Part shown: one piece after another, positions 57,410 through 64,000 of the stretch
Layout of the letters: every line of letters begins with the position of its first letter
Position numbering within the stretch: the stretch's first letter is position 1
Source of the DNA: an uncultured Croceicoccus sp.
GTDB lineage: Bacteria > Pseudomonadota > Alphaproteobacteria > Sphingomonadales > Sphingomonadaceae
Reading direction: 5' to 3'
Assembly: GCF_947496385.1 (NCBI RefSeq)
Contig: NZ_CANMCP010000004.1
Coordinates: 294,922 to 358,921, forward strand
DNA: 64,000 bases
Notes under the pieces: generated by a model
What the model was told of the DNA's origin: nothing
The model's database searches: none
What the model saw: only the letters and a program-made list of their open reading frames with translations
Program-made: the position numbers and the translations under genes

Positions 57410-57958
57410 ATGGCAGGCAGTCTCAACAAGGTCATGCTGATCGGCAATCTGGGCGCCGACCCGGAGGTTCGCAGCTTTCAGAACGGCGGCAAGGTGTGCA
57501 ACCTGCGCCTCGCCACCACCGAAAACTGGAAGGACCGCGAAGGTCAGCGCCAGGAAAAGACCGAGTGGCACACCGTGTCGATCTTTTCCGAGGGGTTGAT
57601 CAGCGTCGCCGAACGCTTCCTGCGCAAGGGCAGCAAGATCTATGTCGAGGGGCAGCTGCAGACCCGCAAATGGCAGGATCAGCAGGGCAATGACCGCTAC
57701 TCCACCGAAATCGTCCTGCGCGGATTCAACGGCACGCTGACCATGCTCGACGGCAAGTCGGGCGGGGGCGGCGGCAGCGATTGGGGCGGCGGCCAGTCGG
57801 GCGGCGGATATGATGGCGGTTCCGGCGGCGGGCAATCCGGCGGCTGGAACAAGGGCGGATCGGGCGGCGGCTCCGCGGGCGGTTCGGGCGGCGGTTTCGG
57901 CGGCGGCCAGGGCGGCGGCGGTGGCTACGACGATCTGGACGACGATATCCCGTTCTGA
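57410..57958 (+). CDS. ssb: Single-stranded DNA-binding protein
   Basis: [38 protein letters not shown]; Gly-rich linker; DDDIPF tip. Confidence 0.96.
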   Translation: MAGSLNKVMLIGNLGADPEVRSFQNGGKVCNLRLATTENWKDREGQRQEKTEWHTVSIFSEGLISVAERFLRKGSKIYVEGQLQTRKWQDQQGNDRYSTEIVLRGFNGTLTMLDGKSGGGGGSDWGGGQSGGGYDGGSGGGQSGGWNKGGSGGGSAGGSGGGFGGGQGGGGGYDDLDDDIPF

Positions 57959-57992
57959 TCGCGGGCCGCTCCGCACGGCCACCCCGGTCATT

Positions 57993-58523
57993 TCAGTCTT
58001 TTGAAGACCCCTTCGATACCGCGCCCTTGAGCACGGCGAAGGGGTTTTCCCGTTCCGGCTCGTCCAGCCCGACCGCGTCGCGCACCCGGTCCGCCTCCGG
58101 CCCGGTGGCGAACGGATCGATGGCGAGCGCGACGCTTTGCGCGACGGCCTCGCCCAGGTCGAACTGGTCGCCGTCATAGGGGATCTCGTCGAGCTCGTCG
58201 GCTTCGAGTTCGATTTCGTCCGGCATTTGCGAGCTGGCGGGCACGAAGCGGAAATGCAGCGGTTCGGAAATCTTCGTGCGCAGATCCTCGCCCGACACGG
58301 CGCAGGCCTGCGTGGCGGCGGCGCTCAACTGCCCGCGCGCCTCCACGACGCCGCCATCGGTTTCGAGGCTGAGCCGCGCGACGAGCGAATCGAGAGACAC
58401 GATGCCGAAACGCTTTGCGAGCGCGCTCCGCTCCTCCGGCTTCGCGGTGATTTCGACGATGCGGCCATCGGCCTGCTGCACCGCGACCCAGCGCGGCATT
58501 TCGGACGGTATGCTCTCGCTCAT
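57993..58523 (-). CDS. DUF177 (YceD-like) protein
   Basis: QACAVSGEDLRTKISEPLHFRFVP; EELDEIPYDGD-like ELDEIPYDGDQFDLGEAVAQSVALAIDPFAT. Confidence 0.85.
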   Translation of the reverse strand: MSESIPSEMPRWVAVQQADGRIVEITAKPEERSALAKRFGIVSLDSLVARLSLETDGGVVEARGQLSAAATQACAVSGEDLRTKISEPLHFRFVPASSQMPDEIELEADELDEIPYDGDQFDLGEAVAQSVALAIDPFATGPEADRVRDAVGLDEPERENPFAVLKGAVSKGSSKD

Positions 58524-59026
58524 CGCGCGATATTTCCTTTCAGCAAATCTTCCATCTCCACCGCCCGGATGTCGGCCATCAATCGCCGCAGCCCCGCTGC
58601 CATCCGCGTGCCGTCGTCATCGGGGTCGATCATCGTCGTGTTGCGCCGGGCCGCCTGCGCCAGCGCGTCGTCGTCGGCATGAGACAACCCTTCGCGATAG
58701 GCGCCGATCCGCCCGCCAAGCGCGGCCATCAGCTTGCCCATGCGCTTGCCCACCACGAGATCGCCGACGCCGGCTTCGCGCAATTGTCCGTCCATGTCGT
58801 CGATGAACAACTCGGTGAGCCGCGCGGCGTGCTGCGCGGCGCCTTCGTCCTCGAACCGGATCATGACGAGCGCCATGACCGCGCTGATCATGTCGAATCG
58901 CCCCTCCACCGTATCGGCGACCCCGTCGGACGCGTACCAGTGCGGCTCGCGCGCGATGGCGACGATGCGGTGCCACAAATCGGTGAGGTCGATGGCGCGC
59001 TGACGCTTGAAAAGACGGGATAGCAT
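58520..59026 (-). CDS. Ubiquinol-cytochrome c chaperone family protein
   Basis: LWHRIVAIAREPHWYASDGVADTVEGRFDMISAVMALVMIRFE...LTELFIDDMDGQLREAGVGDLVVGKRMGKLM. Confidence 0.88.
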   Translation of the reverse strand: MLSRLFKRQRAIDLTDLWHRIVAIAREPHWYASDGVADTVEGRFDMISAVMALVMIRFEDEGAAQHAARLTELFIDDMDGQLREAGVGDLVVGKRMGKLMAALGGRIGAYREGLSHADDDALAQAARRNTTMIDPDDDGTRMAAGLRRLMADIRAVEMEDLLKGNIAR

Positions 59027-59280
59027 GGGTCGTTCCTTCGATGTGCCGCGGGCGCCGCCGCGGGGCCGTTCAGCGCCGATTAAACGCATGGACCCCAATT
59101 CCCGTCCCGATCGAGGGAACCGGCGGCGCGTGCGTATCGCACGGTCTTGTGCGCTTCGCCCGCGTTCCGTAAGGGTTCGGCGCCCGTCCGGCCGATATAG
59201 GTCGAAACGCGGGCATGACAACGTGGGCGCGCAGCCATTTGCGCTGACCCGGCAGTATGACGAAAAGGCGCGTTGAGCAC

Positions 59281-59802
59281 ATGAATTTCACTTCCGGCAC
59301 CGCATCGCGCCGTTCCATCGCCGGCAGGATGGCCAGCAGGGCGCTTGTCCTCGCGCTCGTCGCACCGGCCATGCTGGGCGGGTGCACCGCCATTCGCGAC
59401 CGGCGCGGCTATGTCGGCGATGTCGCGCTCACGCAGTCGATCCAGCCGGGCATCGACAATGCCCGCTCGGTCGAAGGCACGCTCGGCCGGCCCAGCTTTA
59501 CCAGCCAGTTCGGCGACAACACCTGGTATTACGTGACCAGCGCGCAGCAGCGCGAGATTTTCGGCGGCTCGCATATCGTGGAACACCGGGTCCTGCGCGT
59601 GCGGTTCGATCCGTCGGGCAATGTCCTGGGGGTCGACAATACCGGCATGGATCTGGTGCGCGACATCAATCCCGATAACAAGACCACGCCGACGCTCGGC
59701 CGCGATCGCGGATTTTTCGAGGATCTGTTCGGCAATATCGGCTCGGTCGGGGCCGGCGGGCTTCCCGGTGCGGGGCCGGGCGCGGGCGGCGGCCCTCCCT
59801 GA
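59281..59802 (+). CDS. bamE: Outer membrane assembly factor BamE (SmpA/OmlA)
   Basis: MLGGCTAIRDRRGYVGDVALTQSIQPGIDNARSVEGTLGRPSFTSQFGDNTWYYVTS. Confidence 0.9.
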   Translation: MNFTSGTASRRSIAGRMASRALVLALVAPAMLGGCTAIRDRRGYVGDVALTQSIQPGIDNARSVEGTLGRPSFTSQFGDNTWYYVTSAQQREIFGGSHIVEHRVLRVRFDPSGNVLGVDNTGMDLVRDINPDNKTTPTLGRDRGFFEDLFGNIGSVGAGGLPGAGPGAGGGPP

Positions 59803-59867
59803 GGCTGCGGCGCGATATGCGGACCGCGCGCGGTTGAACCGCGCGCGGCTCCACCCATATCGCCGGC

Positions 59868-60446
59868 ATGAGATCACATGACGAAGCCCACGGCCTGGTG
59901 CCGTGGCACGGAACCACCATCATCGGCGTCAAGCGCGGCAACCGCACCATCGTGGCGGGCGACGGGCAGGTGTCGATGGGCAATACGGTGATGAAGCCCA
60001 ACGCTCGCAAGGTGCGCCGCATCGGCGAGGGCGGCCCGGACAAGGGCAAGGTCATCGCGGGCTTTGCCGGCGCGACGGCGGATGCGTTCACCCTGTTCGA
60101 ACGGCTCGAACGCAAGCTCGAACAATATCGCGGGCAATTGATGCGCGCCGCGGTCGAACTCGCCAAGGATTGGCGGACCGACAAATATCTCCGCAATCTG
60201 GAAGCGTTGATGATCGTCGCGGATAAAGACGTGCTGCTGGTGATCACCGGCAATGGCGACGTGCTCGAACCCGAAGGCGGGATCGCCGCGATCGGTTCGG
60301 GGGGCAATTACGCGCTCGCCGCGGCGAAAGCGCTGTCGGATTATGAGCAGGACCCGGAAAAGATCGCCCGCCGCGCGATGGAGGTCGCCGCGGACGTGTG
60401 CGTCTTTACCAATGGCAATGTGACGGTCGAGGCCGTCGGCGAATGA
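59868..60446 (+). CDS. hslV: ATP-dependent protease subunit HslV
   Basis: [53 protein letters not shown]. Confidence 0.96.
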   Translation: MRSHDEAHGLVPWHGTTIIGVKRGNRTIVAGDGQVSMGNTVMKPNARKVRRIGEGGPDKGKVIAGFAGATADAFTLFERLERKLEQYRGQLMRAAVELAKDWRTDKYLRNLEALMIVADKDVLLVITGNGDVLEPEGGIAAIGSGGNYALAAAKALSDYEQDPEKIARRAMEVAADVCVFTNGNVTVEAVGE

Positions 60447-60460
60447 GAACCCCCGAAACC

Positions 60461-61765
60461 ATGACGAACACGAATCTCACCCCGAAGGCCATCGTGGCCG
60501 CGCTCGACGAACATATCGTCGGGCAGACCGATGCGAAGCGCGCCGTGGCCGTGGCCCTGCGCAATCGCTGGCGGCGTCAACGCCTGCCGGAGGAATTGCG
60601 CAACGAGGTGACGCCCAAGAACATCCTCATGATCGGGCCCACCGGCTGCGGCAAGACCGAGATCAGCCGCCGTCTGGCGAAACTGGCCGATGCGCCTTTC
60701 GTCAAGGTCGAGGCGACCAAGTTCACCGAGGTCGGCTATGTCGGGCGCGATGTCGAACAGATCGCCCGAGACCTTGCCGAGGAAGCGATCCGCCTTGAAA
60801 AGGACCGCCGCCGCGACGCGGTGCGCGATGCGGCGTCGGCTGCGGCGATGAAGCGCCTGCTCGACGCGCTCGTCGGTGACAGCGCCAGCGAGGCGACCCG
60901 CGAAAGCTTCCGGCAGCGGATCGTCGACAACCATCTCAACGATACCGAGGTGGAGATCGAGGTGGAGGACCAGCCCGCGATGAACATGGAGCTGCCCGGC
61001 ATGGGCGGCAATGTGGGCATGATCAACCTGTCCGACATGATGGGCAAGGCGTTCGGCGGACAGAAGCTGAAACGCCGGAAACTGCGCGTCGCCGATGCCT
61101 GGGACAAGCTGGTCGACGAGGAATCGGAAAAGCGCATGGATCAGGACGACGTCGCCCGCGTCGCGCTGCAGAATGCCGAAACCAACGGCATCGTGTTCCT
61201 CGACGAGATCGACAAGATCGCCGTGCCCGACAATCGCGGCGGGCAGGTCAGCCGCGAAGGGGTGCAGCGCGATCTGCTTCCCCTCATCGAAGGGACGACC
61301 GTTTCGACCAAGTACGGTCCGATGAAGACCGACCATATCCTCTTCATCGCCAGCGGCGCGTTCCACGTGTCGAAGCCCAGCGACATGCTCCCGGAGTTAC
61401 AGGGGCGCCTGCCGATCCGGGTGGAGCTGAAGGCGCTGACCGAAGAGGATTTCGTGCGGATCCTGTGCGAGACGCGCGCCAATCTGGTGCAGCAGTACAA
61501 GGCGCTCATCGGGACCGAGGACGTGACTCTTGATTTCAGCGAGGAGGCAATCCGCGAGATCGCCACCATCGCCGCGCAGGTGAATGAAAGCGTGGAGAAT
61601 ATCGGTGCCCGCCGCCTGTCGACGGTGATGGAAAAGCTGCTCGAGGAAGTGAGCTTCGATGCGGAGGAGCGCGGCGGTTCCACCGTTTCGGTCGACCGCG
61701 ACTATGTGCGCGAACGGCTCGCCGAACTGGCGCAGGACAGCGATCTGTCGAAATATATCCTCTGA
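60461..61765 (+). CDS. hslU: ATP-dependent protease ATPase subunit HslU
   Basis: [60 protein letters not shown]. Confidence 0.97.
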   Translation: MTNTNLTPKAIVAALDEHIVGQTDAKRAVAVALRNRWRRQRLPEELRNEVTPKNILMIGPTGCGKTEISRRLAKLADAPFVKVEATKFTEVGYVGRDVEQIARDLAEEAIRLEKDRRRDAVRDAASAAAMKRLLDALVGDSASEATRESFRQRIVDNHLNDTEVEIEVEDQPAMNMELPGMGGNVGMINLSDMMGKAFGGQKLKRRKLRVADAWDKLVDEESEKRMDQDDVARVALQNAETNGIVFLDEIDKIAVPDNRGGQVSREGVQRDLLPLIEGTTVSTKYGPMKTDHILFIASGAFHVSKPSDMLPELQGRLPIRVELKALTEEDFVRILCETRANLVQQYKALIGTEDVTLDFSEEAIREIATIAAQVNESVENIGARRLSTVMEKLLEEVSFDAEERGGSTVSVDRDYVRERLAELAQDSDLSKYIL

Positions 61766-61790
61766 CGGCGTAGCATTCGCTGCAAGGAAG

Positions 61791-61828
61791 ACGGCGCCAT
61801 CTCCGAAGCGGGGATGGCGCCGTTTTCG
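61791..61828 (+). terminator. Intrinsic terminator after hslU
   Basis: acggcgccatc...gatggcgccgttttc: perfect 11-bp stem plus T run. Confidence 0.85.
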
Positions 61829-61865
61829 TGCCGAGTTTGCGCATGCGTCGGGTGCGCCTGTGCGC

Positions 61866-63677
61866 TCAGGCCGGCTCTTCCTGGCTATCGGCGGCCTGCC
61901 GCGCCCACATTTCGGCATAGAGCCCGTCATGGCGCAGCAATTGTGCATGGCTCCCGCTTTCGGCGAGGCGCCCGTGGTCGAGCACGAGAATACGGTCGGT
62001 ATCGACCACGGTGGACAGCCGGTGCGCGATGGTGAGCGTCGTGCGATGCCGCGCGATCCGCCGCATGGTGCGTAATATGTCCTGTTCCGTGCGCGAATCG
62101 AGTGCGCTGGTCGCCTCGTCGAACAGGATGATCGGCGGGTCCTTCAACAGCGTGCGGGCGATGGCGACGCGCTGCTTCTCCCCGCCCGACAGTTTCAGCC
62201 CGCGTTCGCCGACCTCCGTGTCGTACCCCGATGGCAGACGTTCGATAAATTCGGCAATGGCGGCGCCGTGTGCCGCGGCCTCGATCTCGTCCTGCGTCGC
62301 ACCTTCGCGGCCATAGGCGAGATTGTAGCCGATGCTTTCGTTGAACAGCACGCTGTCCTGCGGGACGATGCCGATCTGGCGGCGCAGGCTTTCCTGCGTC
62401 ACGTCGCGAATGTCCTGTCCGTCGATGAGGATGCGGCCGTCCTGCGGATCGTAGAAGCGGAACAGCAGCCGCGCGATCGTGGACTTGCCGGCGCCCGACG
62501 GTCCGACGATGGCGATCCGCTCGCCGGCGTCGACCTCGAAGCTCAGCCCGTGCAGGATTTCACGGTCGGGGTCGTAACCGAAATGCACATTGTCAAAGGC
62601 GATCGTCGCGCGGGCCACATGGATGGCAGGCGCGCCGGGCTTGTCCGCGACCTCGACCGGCGTGTCGATCAGCCGGAACATCTCCGCCATGTCGATGAGG
62701 CCCTGCCGGATCGTGCGATAGACCCAGCCCAGCATGTCGAGCGGGCGGAACAGCTGCGTCAGATAGGTATTCACGAAGACGAGATCGCCGGTGCTCAGCT
62801 CCCCGCGGCTCCACCCCCACACGGTATAGCCCATCGCCGCCGCCATCAGCAGGTTCATGATCGCAGCCTGCACGATATTGAGCAGACCCAGCGAGTTTTC
62901 GGATTTCAGCGCCGCCTGCGCATAGGCGCGCGCGGCCCCGGCATAGCGTTCCTGCTCGCGATGCTCGGCCCCGAAATATTTGACCGTCTCGTAATTCAGC
63001 AGCGAATCAACCGCGCGCGACAGGGCACGGCCGTCCATCTCGTTCATTTCGGCGCGCAGTTTCGTGCGCCATTCGGTGATCCACCGGGTGATGAGGATAT
63101 AGGCGACCACGGTCGTGCCCGTCGCCAGCACCAGACCCCACCCGAAATTGAGGTAGAAGATCACAGCCACCGCGATCAGCTCGATCACCGTCGGCGCGAT
63201 ATTGAACAGGAGGAAATAGAGCATGGAATCGATGCTCTTGGTTCCGCGTTCGATCGTCTTGGTCACCTGGCCGGTGCGGCGGGACAGGTGAAAGCGCAGC
63301 GAAAGGCGATGGAGCCGGGCAAAGACATCCTCCGCCAGGCTGCGGGTGGCGTCCTGCCCTACGCGTTCGAAGATGATGTTGCGGATATTGTCGAACGCCA
63401 CGCTGGCGAACCGGCCGAGCGCGTAGGCGAGCACGAACGCCATGGCGACCATCGCGGCCTCGTTCGCGGGCGTCGCCATCGAATCGACCGCGCGCTTGTA
63501 CGCAAAGGGGAGAGCGAGGGTCGTCGCCTTGGCCAGCAGGACGAACACCATGGCAAAGACGATCCGGCGTTTGAGCGCGGCATCATGGCTCGGCCAGAGA
63601 TAGGGCAGAAAGCGCCGCAGCGTTCCCCAGTCGGCTTTGTCCTTCAGGTCGCGGGCGGAAACATTGTCTGGTGGCAT
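61866..63677 (-). CDS. ABC transporter permease/ATP-binding protein (ATM1/heavy-metal exporter type)
   Basis: RRIVFAMVFVLLAKATTLALPFAYKRAVDSM; GPSGAGKST; LSGGEKQRVAIARTLLKDPPIILFDEATSALD. Confidence 0.92.
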   Translation of the reverse strand: MPPDNVSARDLKDKADWGTLRRFLPYLWPSHDAALKRRIVFAMVFVLLAKATTLALPFAYKRAVDSMATPANEAAMVAMAFVLAYALGRFASVAFDNIRNIIFERVGQDATRSLAEDVFARLHRLSLRFHLSRRTGQVTKTIERGTKSIDSMLYFLLFNIAPTVIELIAVAVIFYLNFGWGLVLATGTTVVAYILITRWITEWRTKLRAEMNEMDGRALSRAVDSLLNYETVKYFGAEHREQERYAGAARAYAQAALKSENSLGLLNIVQAAIMNLLMAAAMGYTVWGWSRGELSTGDLVFVNTYLTQLFRPLDMLGWVYRTIRQGLIDMAEMFRLIDTPVEVADKPGAPAIHVARATIAFDNVHFGYDPDREILHGLSFEVDAGERIAIVGPSGAGKSTIARLLFRFYDPQDGRILIDGQDIRDVTQESLRRQIGIVPQDSVLFNESIGYNLAYGREGATQDEIEAAAHGAAIAEFIERLPSGYDTEVGERGLKLSGGEKQRVAIARTLLKDPPIILFDEATSALDSRTEQDILRTMRRIARHRTTLTIAHRLSTVVDTDRILVLDHGRLAESGSHAQLLRHDGLYAEMWARQAADSQEEPA

Positions 63678-63935
63678 GGCAGGCAATGTAGGGAACGGCA
63701 CCGGAATGAACAGGCGGCGTCACTACCGGCACGCGATTCGAATGTGCGGAGGATTCGCGGGAATCGGAGTGAGCCGCGCTTTTCCGCCAGTTTACCGGCG
63801 ATGCCGGCCTCCGGTCGATGATCCGGAGCGCGCAGGAAAAGCCCGAACCGGTATCGAATGGAACTTTTTTCAGGCCCTAAGACATTGGAAATGTTGGGTT
63901 TTCAAAATCCGTGCAATATTTCCGTAATCCATGTG

Positions 63936-63964
63936 TTGACCGAATCGAGAGTGCCCCATATATG
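63936..63964 (+). promoter_or_regulatory. Consensus-like sigma70 promoter at window end
   Basis: TTGACC-N17-TATATG preceded by an A/T-rich block (ttttcaaaatccgtgcaatatttccgtaatcc). Confidence 0.55.
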
Positions 63965-64000
63965 CCCTCTCACCGGACGGCGAGACGCTCTCTAGCGGGG

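Noticed and set aside
57760-57935. Repetitive GGC/GGCGGC tract considered as a repeat element
   Set aside because: It is the Gly-rich disordered linker of Ssb, which is expected.
62268-63821. 517-aa plus-strand ORF
   Set aside because: Antisense to the ABC exporter; no motif.
1-64000. CRISPR arrays, IS elements, phage genes or known defence systems
   Set aside because: No regularly spaced repeats, transposase, integrase or nuclease/Cas-type motifs were seen in any strong coding frame.

Overview
High-GC window, probably chromosomal DNA of a sphingomonad-like alphaproteobacterium (inferred from gene content, not tested). Almost all of it is densely packed, single-copy protein-coding sequence. 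Main blocks: (1) 1-10.2 kb, accessory catabolic/acyl-CoA-type genes (SDRs, APH-like kinase, MaoC, Tyr phosphatase, quinone oxidoreductase, amidohydrolase, two TetR regulators, aldose epimerase) and a siderophore-interacting protein; (2) 10.2-20.1 kb, tripartite RND efflux operon divergent from a TonB siderophore receptor/PepSY iron-uptake operon; (3) 20.1-28.1 kb, sugar-use locus (FucP-like MFS, GH3, second MFS, TonB receptor) with a lac-operator-like dyad; (4) 28.3-34.7 kb, haem-copper oxidase module (CtaG-caa3, cytochrome b561, three c-type cytochrome proteins, CoxI-III fusion) whose subunit I seems to lack classical proton-pathway residues; (5) 35.5-45.6 kb, Rieske oxygenase locus with regulators, a decayed FAD monooxygenase and a PadR unit; (6) 45.7-63.7 kb, mainly core genes (tRNA-Ser, eipA-like, ribE/ribD, SCO, COQ9, feoAB, ssb, bamE, hslVU, ATM1-type ABC). 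The window ends on a consensus-like promoter, perhaps for an rRNA operon. I saw no CRISPR, transposase, integrase or phage genes. The best candidates for something new are the atypical oxidase, the two-Rieske operon without beta subunit or reductase, the TetR with an extra N-terminal HTH-like module, and several operator-like dyads. Long antisense ORFs in the track are treated as GC-driven artefacts.
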